Notes under the pieces: model-generated
Database searches by the model: none
What the model saw: only the letters and a program-made list of their open reading frames with translations
Told to the model about the DNA's origin: nothing
Made by a program: the position numbers and the translations under genes
In this document: positions 35,691 through 44,004 of the stretch, one piece after another
How positions within the stretch are numbered: the stretch's first letter is position 1
Layout of the letters: each line of letters begins with the position of its first letter
Assembly: GCF_007678255.1 (NCBI RefSeq)
Contig: NZ_VEED01000007.1
Location: 62,001 to 126,000 of the forward strand
DNA from: Bacillus sp. X1(2014)
GTDB taxonomy: Bacteria; Bacillota; Bacilli; Bacillales_B; DSM-18226
Reading direction: 5' to 3'
DNA: 64,000 nucleotides

Positions 35691-36662
35691 TTATTTAACT
35701 AGTATTTTTCTTTCCATTTCCAAAAGACGTTTCGTCATTAGTAAAGCCCTACCAGATAAATGATCCTCGTATTCTGCCATAATATAACCGTCGAAATCAG
35801 AATTTTGGATAATTGGTAAAATGTCCTGGTACGGAATACTCGCTTCCTCAAGATTCTCATCAATATAATGGAATTTTCCATGGAAGTGGATATTGTATGG
35901 CATGATTTTCTTTAATCCATCCAAATCAGGCTCGTTATAGAATGTAACAAACCCATACATTCCCTGAAGTGCACCCATTACCGGACCATTGGCGCCAGCA
36001 TCAAGCAACTGTTGTCTTGCTTCCTCTCTAGGCACACCACCATAGCGTAATTGCGCAGCCATTTCCAGCAATTCAAGAGGAGCTCCATTAGCTAATGCCT
36101 CATCCCAATGTGGTTTATTTGGTCGAGTTGCAAAAGTTCCAAAATCAGTGACAAATCCAAGATACTTAGATCCTGTTTTCTCAATTACTTCTACATATTT
36201 TTGAATATTTGGTGATGTTGGTGTCTCAGGATTATGAATTTCAATTCCTACCTTAATCCCATAAGCTTCAGCGTAAGGAGCTAATTTGCCAAATGCGGAC
36301 GGCGATAACAGGTACTGGGCACGCATGATCTTACAGCCCAATTTATTGGCAGTTTTTAAATCAATAATGGCCGATTGCAGTAATTCATCATCCGTCAAAT
36401 CGCGATCAGATCTCAAGCCCCTATCCGCATTTGCTCCGTAAGACACAAATTCAATTCCATAGTGATTCGTCATCGCTTTAAATTCATTTAACACTTTGTC
36501 ACTTACATATGGATAAGAAGGCAGCATTTGGGTCCCTACCAATTCAAATCCTTCTGCTCCATATTCAGCTGCTGTACGGACACAGTCTTCTAATGTAAAT
36601 TTGCCTTTGACATACTCATCTGTGAAGCTATATAAAGAAACACCTAACTTAATGTTACTCAT
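35691..36662 (-). CDS. C-glycoside deglycosidase alpha subunit, copy 3 (TIM-barrel isomerase-like)
   Basis: A 323-residue barrel with the shared N-terminal GVSLYSFTDEY. Likely metal ligands are Glu141 (GIEIHNP), Asp173 (VTDFGTF), His261 (HGKFH) and Glu297 (AEYED), plus His143. I start at ATG 36662, ten bases after GAGGAGG; this ATG overlaps the TGA of the beta gene (ATGA), so the two subunits are translationally coupled, as suits a stoichiometric complex. It is fourth in the operon with a 3-oxidase candidate and a ROK kinase, making this the copy most like the complete dgp/car systems. Confidence 0.88.
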   Translation of the reverse strand: MSNIKLGVSLYSFTDEYVKGKFTLEDCVRTAAEYGAEGFELVGTQMLPSYPYVSDKVLNEFKAMTNHYGIEFVSYGANADRGLRSDRDLTDDELLQSAIIDLKTANKLGCKIMRAQYLLSPSAFGKLAPYAEAYGIKVGIEIHNPETPTSPNIQKYVEVIEKTGSKYLGFVTDFGTFATRPNKPHWDEALANGAPLELLEMAAQLRYGGVPREEARQQLLDAGANGPVMGALQGMYGFVTFYNEPDLDGLKKIMPYNIHFHGKFHYIDENLEEASIPYQDILPIIQNSDFDGYIMAEYEDHLSGRALLMTKRLLEMERKILVK

Positions 36663-37114
36663 TTGGCTATAACCTCCTCTCTTATCGCTAGAGTTTTTCT
36701 GCCACAAGAATCTAGTACGGCATATTCGCGTTCAATCTTTCTTCCTGGAACTGCCATATAAGGGATCCGCAGCATCAACTTTACATCAATTTGATGTTCC
36801 CCTTCTGACAGTCCCCCTGGTTGGTAAACATTAATTGTGGCTGGTTCTATTAAATTCCAAAACTCTGAAACTAGACTTGGAAGTTGTCCTACGGTAAATT
36901 CTTTGCCGTTAAGAGAAAAAGTTAGATGATCTGGATTTACTTCCTTCCCATTTACCGTAACAGCAAACTCCTCAATACAAGATAAATAATGTCCACGATA
37001 GTTACTTAAACGGATTTGGAATTCATATCCCAGCTTTTTCCCATTCACATATGTGTTTTTCAGACTATCACCACAAACGACATCGACGAATGGCAGTTTC
37101 ATACTAAATGCCAT
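36659..37114 (-). CDS. C-glycoside deglycosidase beta subunit, copy 3 (DUF6379)
   Basis: A 151-residue DUF6379 protein, longest of the four, with extra residues at both ends. RLSNYRGHYLSCIEEFAVTVNG and GGLSEGEHQIDVKLMLRIPYMAVPG align with the other copies. Ribosome site AGGAGG, 14 bases after the Gfo/Idh/MocA gene; its stop overlaps the alpha start by four bases. Its place between the candidate 3-oxidase and the alpha subunit strongly supports the deglycosidase call. Confidence 0.88.
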   Translation of the reverse strand: MAFSMKLPFVDVVCGDSLKNTYVNGKKLGYEFQIRLSNYRGHYLSCIEEFAVTVNGKEVNPDHLTFSLNGKEFTVGQLPSLVSEFWNLIEPATINVYQPGGLSEGEHQIDVKLMLRIPYMAVPGRKIEREYAVLDSCGRKTLAIREEVIAK

Positions 37115-37128
37115 GTTTGCACCTCCTA

Positions 37129-38253
37129 TTAGCTTAATACAGTCTCTTCCTCAAAAACAATTTCCTTACCAGTTTCTGCTGATTTATAAACTGCATCTAA
37201 AATTTTCGTTACTACAAATGCTTGTTCTGGTTTTACTAGTGGTTCTTTATCATATTTAACAGCCTCTAACCATTGTTTTGCTTCTAGTACTTCTGGCTTA
37301 TTTGATCCGCCTTCAAAGAACGCAATCGCACCGCCTGCGGAGTTTTTCTCTTCTGTTAACATACCATTGCGTGAAGAATTATAAACTAACTCATTGGTAC
37401 GGAAGCTCATTCCGGAATTGATTTGTGCTCCAGACTTTGTTCCGCAAAGAGTAGTAGCCGCCTCTCTAGATTCTAAAACGTTAAGCGCCCATGACGATTC
37501 AAGGAAAATCGTTGCTCCATTCTCCATTTTAATATATCCAAATGCGGAATCCTCTACCTCAAACGTTTCTGGATCCCATGGACCGAACATATTTCCTTCA
37601 ACCGCTTCCGGTAAATGACCTAATTTATTGAAAACAGAACCTGTTACAGAAACTGGTTTGTAATTATCCATCATCCATAAAGTAATGTCGAGAGCATGTG
37701 TACCGATATCGATTAATGGACCGCCGCCTTGTTGAGATTTATCAGGAAACACTCCCCAAGTTGGTACGGCACGGCGGCGTAGGGCATGTGCTTTTGCAAA
37801 ATATATATCTCCAAGCTCATCTTTTTCACAAGCTTTATGAAGAGATTGTACCTCTGGACGGAAGCGGTTTTGATAACCAATGGTAAATTTCTTGCCAGAT
37901 TTTTTCCAAGCATCAATCATTTTTTGAGCTGCTTCTGTAGTATGAGCCATTGGTTTTTCACACATAACATGCTTGCCTGCTTCAAAGGCTGCAACCGTAA
38001 TTGGGCTATGGCTCACATTCGGTGTAAGAACATGTACAAGATCAATCGATTCATCCTTCAATAGCTCACGATAGTCTTCGTAAACCTTGGCATCTGGTGT
38101 TCCAAATTCTTTCGCTGCTATTTCAGCACGTTCAATGACGATATCACAAAACGCAACGATTTCATTCATATCTTTTAATTGTGATAATGCTGGAAAATGC
38201 TTTTGATTTGCAATGCCACCGCATCCAATAATACCGATTTTTAATTTACCCAT
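37129..38253 (-). CDS. Gfo/Idh/MocA-family dehydrogenase, candidate C-glycoside 3-oxidase (DgpA-like)
   Basis: A 374-residue NAD(P)-dependent oxidoreductase. The Rossmann motif is GIIGCGGIANQKHF (about 7-20), and the family signature CEKPMAHT carries the catalytic Lys at about residue 100. The C-terminal sheet domain includes DIGTHALDITLWMM. In the puerarin system DgpA, of this family, oxidises the glucose C3 hydroxyl before C-C cleavage. Here the gene sits directly before deglycosidase pair 3, so the same function is likely. The enzyme could also re-reduce 3-keto-glucose after release, since the family is reversible. Confidence 0.87.
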   Translation of the reverse strand: MGKLKIGIIGCGGIANQKHFPALSQLKDMNEIVAFCDIVIERAEIAAKEFGTPDAKVYEDYRELLKDESIDLVHVLTPNVSHSPITVAAFEAGKHVMCEKPMAHTTEAAQKMIDAWKKSGKKFTIGYQNRFRPEVQSLHKACEKDELGDIYFAKAHALRRRAVPTWGVFPDKSQQGGGPLIDIGTHALDITLWMMDNYKPVSVTGSVFNKLGHLPEAVEGNMFGPWDPETFEVEDSAFGYIKMENGATIFLESSWALNVLESREAATTLCGTKSGAQINSGMSFRTNELVYNSSRNGMLTEEKNSAGGAIAFFEGGSNKPEVLEAKQWLEAVKYDKEPLVKPEQAFVVTKILDAVYKSAETGKEIVFEEETVLS

Positions 38254-38318
38254 AATTTATCCTTCTCCTTTTTCTTCATTATTAATTGATTTATTTGATT
38301 AATATATTGATAAGCTAT

Positions 38319-39224
38319 TTAAGCAAAAAACTGACTCAAATAGTTTTTACTAATTTTAATAGAATCTTTTTTAGATTTAAGTGAATCTTCAAATGCTTTG
38401 TCCTCTACTTCAATGACGGCATATCCGTGGTAACCGATATCTGTTAAGGCAGATACATATTTCCCCCAATTGACATCCCCTAGACCTGGTAATTTAGGTG
38501 AGATGTATTCAAGCGGTGTTGCCATGATTCCTACATCGTTTAATCGATCCTCGTATACCTTTATATCTTTGAAGTGGATATGGAAAATCCGCTCTTGGAA
38601 TTCATAGATTGGCTTGATATAATCCATTTGCTGCCATACAAAATGCGATGGATCAAAATTCAATCCGAAGTTTTTATTTGGAATAGCTTCAAACACGCGT
38701 CGGAAGATGGCTGGTGTCGTCATTAAGTTTTGTCCGCCTGGCCACTCATCGGTAGTAAATAACATCGGGCAATTTTCAATCGCAATTTTCACTCCCAGTT
38801 CTTCAGCGTACTCCACGATAGGCTTCCAAACAGATGTCATTATTTCCAAATTTTCTTCTACTGTTTTCTTTTGGTTCCTGCCAATAAAGGTAGTTACCAT
38901 GTTAATATCAAGCTTCTTAGCCGCTTCGATGCATTTTTTTATATGGACTGCATAGTAATCACTTTTTTCTCGATCCTCATCTAATGCATTGGGATAATAA
39001 GCAATGGCGGAAATTTTGATTCCTTTTGCTTCGCTATAATTTCTGATGTAATCCACATCTAAGTTATCAACATCGATATGGGTAACACCCGCATATTTCC
39101 GAGCTGCTTTCCCTATCGGCCATGCACATATCTCCACACATGAAAATTCGTTTTCAGCTGCATAATCAATTACTTCTTCAAAGCTGCATTCACTCAAAAT
39201 CGCACTGTTGAATCCAAGTTTCAT
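38319..39224 (-). CDS. sugar phosphate isomerase/epimerase-family TIM barrel, first gene of the dgp-like operon
   Basis: A 301-residue barrel without a DUF6379 partner of its own. Metal-site segments are KIAIENCPM (Glu), GLNFDPSHFVWQ (Asp and His), IFHIHFKDI (His) and YAVIEVEDK (Glu). It resembles the IolE/KguE-like group rather than the deglycosidase alpha subunits, lacking GVSLYSY at the N-terminus. As the first gene of the oxidase-deglycosidase-kinase operon it may isomerise or epimerise the keto-sugar product. Ribosome site GGAGGAGG. Confidence 0.85.
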   Translation of the reverse strand: MKLGFNSAILSECSFEEVIDYAAENEFSCVEICAWPIGKAARKYAGVTHIDVDNLDVDYIRNYSEAKGIKISAIAYYPNALDEDREKSDYYAVHIKKCIEAAKKLDINMVTTFIGRNQKKTVEENLEIMTSVWKPIVEYAEELGVKIAIENCPMLFTTDEWPGGQNLMTTPAIFRRVFEAIPNKNFGLNFDPSHFVWQQMDYIKPIYEFQERIFHIHFKDIKVYEDRLNDVGIMATPLEYISPKLPGLGDVNWGKYVSALTDIGYHGYAVIEVEDKAFEDSLKSKKDSIKISKNYLSQFFA

Positions 39225-39266
39225 GCTGTCTGTTCCTCCTCCTATGTTTCTATCAAGTTTTATCTA

Positions 39267-39415
39267 TTGATTCCGCTTACATATATATCTTAACCTCTTT
39301 TCTCAGATGTTCCCTTTCTTTAATTAACCTTATCAGGTATAGATTTTCGTCTTTTTTATCATTTTCTTTTATCAAAAATATAAATAGGATAAATATTAGA
39401 CTGTTATTTTTAATC
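39267..39415 (-). promoter_or_regulatory. promoter module of the dgp-like operon (boxes A, C and B)
   Basis: Box A ATGTAAGCGGAATCAA (39282-39267, minus strand) is a 16/16 cre match, placed just after a GATATA/TATATA -10-like sequence. Box C TAGATTTTCGT is at 39340-39350 and box B GGATAAATATT-N7-TATTTTTAATC at 39387-39415, with 36 bases between C and B and 104 between A and B. Right of box B lies only the terminator of the upstream gene. Confidence 0.72.
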
Positions 39416-39441
39416 TATTTGAAAAACGATGATAGAAACAG

Positions 39442-39472
39442 AAAAAAGGTGCGATACACTCTGTATCACACC
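39442..39472 (-). terminator. terminator after the GH106-like gene
   Basis: Reading the minus strand, GGTGTGATACA pairs with TGTATCGCACC over a 3-base loop and is followed by TTTTTT. It starts 11 bases past the stop codon. Confidence 0.85.
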
Positions 39473-39482
39473 TCACCTATCT

Positions 39483-42161
39483 TTACGTCCTTAGAGATAT
39501 TTTTCCAAACATTCCTGTTGGATCAATTGCGTCGTGCCAAACAATAAATGGTGGTTCTGGATGATTGAAACGATCTCTATCTAATGTAGTGGCTACTTCG
39601 ACACGAATGGTATTGGTACCTTTCCTTAAGTATTTTGCCACTTCAAATACATATGGCGGGCAAACCTTTATACCTACATATTCATCGTTGATCCATAACT
39701 CTGCTGCTTCATAAATATGGTCAAAAGCTAATATCCCCTGCTTTGATATTTCCTCTATTTCCAAGGTTTTTTCGTACCTAATGATACCCGTAAAAGTTGG
39801 ATCTTGTTTCGAAATCGGAATGAGTTCCTTCATGAGATTTCCTTCACCAAAATTCGGATATTCTTTGTTCTTGACCAAAGAATAATTCCAATCAGATGAT
39901 AAATCTAGGCTATTTTTACAACTAGAAAGTTTAGTAGAGAATGGAATATATGTTTCGAAATTGCCGGCTTGTTCCTCAGAACTTGCAAATACAACACATG
40001 ATTCATATGGTTTTAACTCTAAATAAATAATATCATTTCCATTTTCTTTTCTAACTGGCAGCTTTTCAAATTTATTTTCAAGACCGTTATAAACAAGGGC
40101 AGACTCTCCAAGCGATAATTCAATCTCGCCGCTAAAGGTCTCATGTGCGGATTCATTTTGGAACATGTAAATATTATTCTCTTTCACATAATGCAAATAA
40201 GTTAAATCCTTAAACGGCTTCTTTAATTGAATATCATAAATTCCTAAATCTTTCAGTTCATTCGCCAAATTGCTTAATGGTATCACCTTACATTCTTCCG
40301 TTACTCGTAATAGTTCTCCAGCTTCAGTTTGGTCTACTACATTAGAAATCCCTTCTGGCCTGCCATCTACAAAAATAATTTCTAAGCCATCTGAATTTTT
40401 AATAAAAGAAGCCAACTCTTTTGTAATATATTGACTATACGGTATCACTAAACAATTAAACCCTTCACCATTAATTTTTAACTGTTGATTTTCTACCTTT
40501 CCGTTATAGGAAGTTAAATCATGTAAGATATCAATTGGAACAAAATCAAAATCAAGCTGATTTTCGGTTAGCACTCTAGCTGGTTTTTGCATTTTCATAT
40601 ATTCCCCGGTCCATTCACTCTCGCCGTGGTATAAAACAGCAACAGGGGCAACGTGGGTACCACCATTAAAAAGATGGCATAAGCGGTTCGCATATTGCAT
40701 GAGATGGGCAAAATGCTTGAACTGCGGATTATGGCCACGTGCGTAAAAATGCGGCGGACAATCAAAGTCAAGGTATTCTCGCATCGAAAAAGCGTGTGGA
40801 ACAAGATAATTGATTCCACGGACAATCAAGTGGTCCAAAATATACTTCATATCCCTGACTCCAAGCTTCCATCCATAAGCACCGAAAAGTTCACACATGG
40901 TTCTCCCCTTTTTCTTCGGATCGAGATGACCATAGGAAGAACCTAGCTTACCTAATGTATAATGATAGAATTCACCATCCCCTTTGAAGACTCCCCTTCT
41001 CTCCAGACCGGCACCGCCAAAAATCACTTGACCGCCAATGACATCAATTCCCGACATATGCTGGCCGGACAAAGCTCTAAAAAAATGCCCCGCACCACTT
41101 CCTAATCGGCTATGCTGATCATTATCCTCAATAACGTGGCCAATGTATTCAACATAATGATCTTCACACCATTTTCCTAGTTGATTACTGAAGTTCTTTT
41201 CATATAAACGAGTAACGATATCCATATAGGTATATCGAGTATGGACACTTTGATTCATTTCTTTAGAGCTATTCCATAAATAGGGCAAGTACAATCGCCA
41301 ATTCTCTCCAAGAGCATCGGAAAGCATAGTTTTTGCCTCTTCACTCAAAGGTAATGGCATATCTTTTCTACCAATTGATTCATTAAAGTCAAATCCATTT
41401 ACATTACCGAATGCTGGCTCATCTGAAAAGAACCCGGCAAATGTCTTTCCAAACTCATCTTTGTAACGTGCATAATGGGGTTCATATACTGCTTCAAGTT
41501 GAGTACTAACGGACTCTTTATCGATCATATTAATATATTTCGGGTTGCCGCCATCTGTTTTTGTTTCATAAACGACATAAAGTCTCCATGGACCTTCTGG
41601 CAAGGTGCATGTTAAGAAATCACCTTCAACACTGTCCGTTAAATCAATTAACTCTTCATTAATAATCCCGTCTGTTACTAACTTTGCTGCAACAATACTT
41701 ATTAACTTATTGTTTTTCTGCTCTTCTTTGTCTTTCGGTTTACCAATATCAAGCCATGAACTCTTTGGTTTTAACATTGGCGGAATATGTACCGTTACCT
41801 CATTTTGGGCTCCTAATATATCCAACGTATTAAAATTTATATAGGTTTTCTTTCGTTCTGGATATTTGTTTTCAATTAAGCCGTTGGCATATCCAGTTGG
41901 AAAATGGGCATCATCTAACACCCAAACACGCATACCTCGCTGCTTTGCCTCGTCCATGACGATATCGAGGTCATGCCACCAGCCAGGACCTGCAAAATCA
42001 GGGTGCGGCCTTGCCTCTACACAAACAGCCCTTATTCCGCATTCATAGATTTTAGCAATTTCTTCTCTAATTACTTCTTCCTCTTCGCCTCTCATCCAAA
42101 GAAAAGGTAAGATATAGTTTTCGTTATTATAATTGATTAAATCATGTACGGCTTGTCCCAA
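39483..42161 (-). CDS. large glycoside hydrolase, GH106-like with C-terminal jelly-roll domain
   Basis: An 892-residue cytosolic protein. The N-terminal about 500 residues read like a TIM barrel (VCVEARPHPDFAGPGWWHDLD, VWVLDDAHFPTGYANG, AGFFSDEPAFGN). The C-terminal about 110 residues form a GH2-type sugar-binding jelly roll (AELWINDEYVGIKVCPPYVFEV...GTNTIRVEV). This layout matches alpha-L-rhamnosidase-like GH106 relatives. The acid/base pair is probably among SDEP and nearby acidic residues. The start is TTG, seven bases after GGAGG. It follows the GPH transporter gene, so it likely acts on the imported glycoside; rhamnose removal is plausible but unproven. Confidence 0.72.
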   Translation of the reverse strand: MGQAVHDLINYNNENYILPFLWMRGEEEEVIREEIAKIYECGIRAVCVEARPHPDFAGPGWWHDLDIVMDEAKQRGMRVWVLDDAHFPTGYANGLIENKYPERKKTYINFNTLDILGAQNEVTVHIPPMLKPKSSWLDIGKPKDKEEQKNNKLISIVAAKLVTDGIINEELIDLTDSVEGDFLTCTLPEGPWRLYVVYETKTDGGNPKYINMIDKESVSTQLEAVYEPHYARYKDEFGKTFAGFFSDEPAFGNVNGFDFNESIGRKDMPLPLSEEAKTMLSDALGENWRLYLPYLWNSSKEMNQSVHTRYTYMDIVTRLYEKNFSNQLGKWCEDHYVEYIGHVIEDNDQHSRLGSGAGHFFRALSGQHMSGIDVIGGQVIFGGAGLERRGVFKGDGEFYHYTLGKLGSSYGHLDPKKKGRTMCELFGAYGWKLGVRDMKYILDHLIVRGINYLVPHAFSMREYLDFDCPPHFYARGHNPQFKHFAHLMQYANRLCHLFNGGTHVAPVAVLYHGESEWTGEYMKMQKPARVLTENQLDFDFVPIDILHDLTSYNGKVENQQLKINGEGFNCLVIPYSQYITKELASFIKNSDGLEIIFVDGRPEGISNVVDQTEAGELLRVTEECKVIPLSNLANELKDLGIYDIQLKKPFKDLTYLHYVKENNIYMFQNESAHETFSGEIELSLGESALVYNGLENKFEKLPVRKENGNDIIYLELKPYESCVVFASSEEQAGNFETYIPFSTKLSSCKNSLDLSSDWNYSLVKNKEYPNFGEGNLMKELIPISKQDPTFTGIIRYEKTLEIEEISKQGILAFDHIYEAAELWINDEYVGIKVCPPYVFEVAKYLRKGTNTIRVEVATTLDRDRFNHPEPPFIVWHDAIDPTGMFGKISLRT

Positions 42162-42186
42162 GGTGAAACCTCCTAATGCTTAATAA

Positions 42187-42205
42187 GCTGCACAATTTGT
42201 GCAGC
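42187..42205. repeat. palindrome between the GPH transporter and GH106-like genes
   Basis: GCTGCACA pairs with TGTGCAGC across three bases. No T-run follows on the minus strand, so a role as mRNA-processing hairpin or protein-binding site is as likely as weak termination. Confidence 0.45.
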
Positions 42206-42222
42206 CTATAAGCATAAATTTC

Positions 42223-43620
42223 TTAATTTAATAATTCATTTCGTCTTCTTAAAAGTTCGCTTGTATTTTCCATAGCCCTTGCCTTTGAAATTTTATAAAA
42301 ATACATCGGAATTGTTGATAGAATAAAGATAATACCAGGTGCCAGGTTTACCAACACGTTAATTCCGTTCACTACTTCAGGGGTTTGTTCTGCATTGGCG
42401 ACATAACCGATTGCTCCAAGAATAGAGGCAGCTGCAGCTCCTACGATAGCGCTTGCAATTTTGGTTGAAAGACTTGTAACGGAATAGATTGCACCATCAG
42501 CACGAATTCCAGTTTTCACCTGATGTTCATCGATACAGTCACCAACCATACTAAATACCATCGGGCTTGCAAAACCAATTGGTAAACTTGCAATGATTGT
42601 CCATACAATGATCATTGTGATATTAGTAGTCGCTGTAAAATACATGGCCATAAAGGCAATTCCTGTAATGGTTGTGCCAGTAATCATAATTGTTTTCTTT
42701 TCTAAAAACTTTGCTATGAACGGAAGGATAATGGCCCCAACTGCTCCACAGACAGACAATAGAGTAAATAAAACAGCGATTAGATCTGGGCGATGTAATA
42801 CATAAATACAGTAATAAGTTAGCGTACCGATTCTTCCAAATAGTCCCACTAAAACAGTAAATAGATTTACTAAAATCAACATTAACGGTTTATTGGAACT
42901 TACAGCCTTCAGAGAATCCCTTAATGATGGTCTTTCCTCATTAACAGGCTCAATAACTTCCTTACAGTTTTTAAAGGTTAAGTATAAAAGTGGTGCTGAA
43001 ACTAGTGATAAAACAATTGCTGCAAAGAAAAAACCGTTTTGTTGGTTACCATTACCTAATAGAGTAATTAGAGGCATAACCGCTGCACCTGTTAGAATAC
43101 CAGCTACCTGTCCAAAGACTCCTCGATAAGAGTTTAAATTTGTTCTTTCATTCGTATCTCTAGTCATGACGGTTGCTAGTGCACCATATGGGACATTAAC
43201 CACCGAGTGAACAGTACCTAATAATAAATAGGTGATTCCAGCATAGATGATCTTGCCCGTCATTGGTAAATCCGGGGTGTAAAAAGCTAATATATTTAGG
43301 GCACAAAGTGCAAATGCCCCATAAAGGATATATGGTCTAAAACGTCCGTGTTTGCTTTTCGTGCGTTCCATGATTAGGCCAAGTATTGGATCTACGAAAC
43401 AATCCCAAACCCTAGCAACTAGTAAAATGATAGCAGCCACACCACCTGCGATACCGAAAACATCCGTATAAAAGAATAATAGATAGGATGACGCTAAGCT
43501 CCACACAACGCTAGCAGAAAACTCTCCAAATCCATAACTTAACTTTGTTATAAAACTAAGCTTTTCAGTATTCTGAGGTGCAACTATCTCATTTGTTTGC
43601 TGAACCACTGCATTTGCCAT
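42223..43620 (-). CDS. GPH-family glycoside:cation symporter (MelB/XynP type)
   Basis: A 465-residue, 12-helix carrier of the glycoside-pentoside-hexuronide family. Diagnostic stretches are LSYGFGEFSASVVWSL at the N-terminus and ARVWDCFVDPILGLIMERTKSKHGRFRPYI (Asp-x3-Asp and the conserved basic loop). It imports glycosides with Na+ or H+. It starts a two-gene group with the GH106-like hydrolase, 61 bases apart, so that hydrolase probably acts on what this carrier brings in. Ribosome site TTAGGAGG; upstream are a cre-like site and a box-B repeat. Confidence 0.92.
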   Translation of the reverse strand: MANAVVQQTNEIVAPQNTEKLSFITKLSYGFGEFSASVVWSLASSYLLFFYTDVFGIAGGVAAIILLVARVWDCFVDPILGLIMERTKSKHGRFRPYILYGAFALCALNILAFYTPDLPMTGKIIYAGITYLLLGTVHSVVNVPYGALATVMTRDTNERTNLNSYRGVFGQVAGILTGAAVMPLITLLGNGNQQNGFFFAAIVLSLVSAPLLYLTFKNCKEVIEPVNEERPSLRDSLKAVSSNKPLMLILVNLFTVLVGLFGRIGTLTYYCIYVLHRPDLIAVLFTLLSVCGAVGAIILPFIAKFLEKKTIMITGTTITGIAFMAMYFTATTNITMIIVWTIIASLPIGFASPMVFSMVGDCIDEHQVKTGIRADGAIYSVTSLSTKIASAIVGAAAASILGAIGYVANAEQTPEVVNGINVLVNLAPGIIFILSTIPMYFYKISKARAMENTSELLRRRNELLN

Positions 43621-43708
43621 ATTACTCCTCCTAATTTAAAGTACTGACCCCAAATTGAGTATTTCTCATTACAGTAGCTACTGTTAAAATTATATTAACT
43701 TACCGAAT

Positions 43709-43818
43709 ATGCAAGCGCCTTCATAATATTACACATATAACTTCAATATTTTAACCTCTTTAAGATTTAAAGGGCTTTCATATTAATGAGGATAAAAATT
43801 TAATGGTAATTCTTAATC
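43709..43818 (-). promoter_or_regulatory. cre-like site and box-B repeat upstream of the GPH transporter
   Basis: ATGCAAGCGCCTTCAT (43709-43724) matches cre at 15 of 16 positions. Box B GGATAAAAATT-N7-AATTCTTAATC (43790-43818) is nearly identical to that of deglycosidase pair 2. A-to-B distance is only 65 bases here, unlike the 102-106 elsewhere, and I see no box C. The rest of the 43621-44004 gap holds only the GH3 terminator. Confidence 0.6.
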
Positions 43819-43934
43819 TTTTGTTTCAAAATTCAGAAACTATTGACTAGAAATAGTCCATTCGAATCGCTTTTCTAGCTATTTTATCACATTATTAAAT
43901 AGCTTAGATGAATAATAAATATTTGGATAATAAC

Positions 43935-43976
43935 AATAAAAAACGCAGCCATTTAACATAAGTTAAATAGCTGCGT
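43935..43976 (-). terminator. terminator after the GH3 gene
   Basis: ACGCAGCCATTTAAC pairs with GTTAAATAGCTGCGT (one mismatch) across four bases; on the minus strand TTTTTTATTG follows. It insulates the GPH transporter promoter from the GH3 transcript. Confidence 0.85.
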
Positions 43977-44004
43977 CTATAGGATCACTAACGGTTAAAA
44001 AAGA

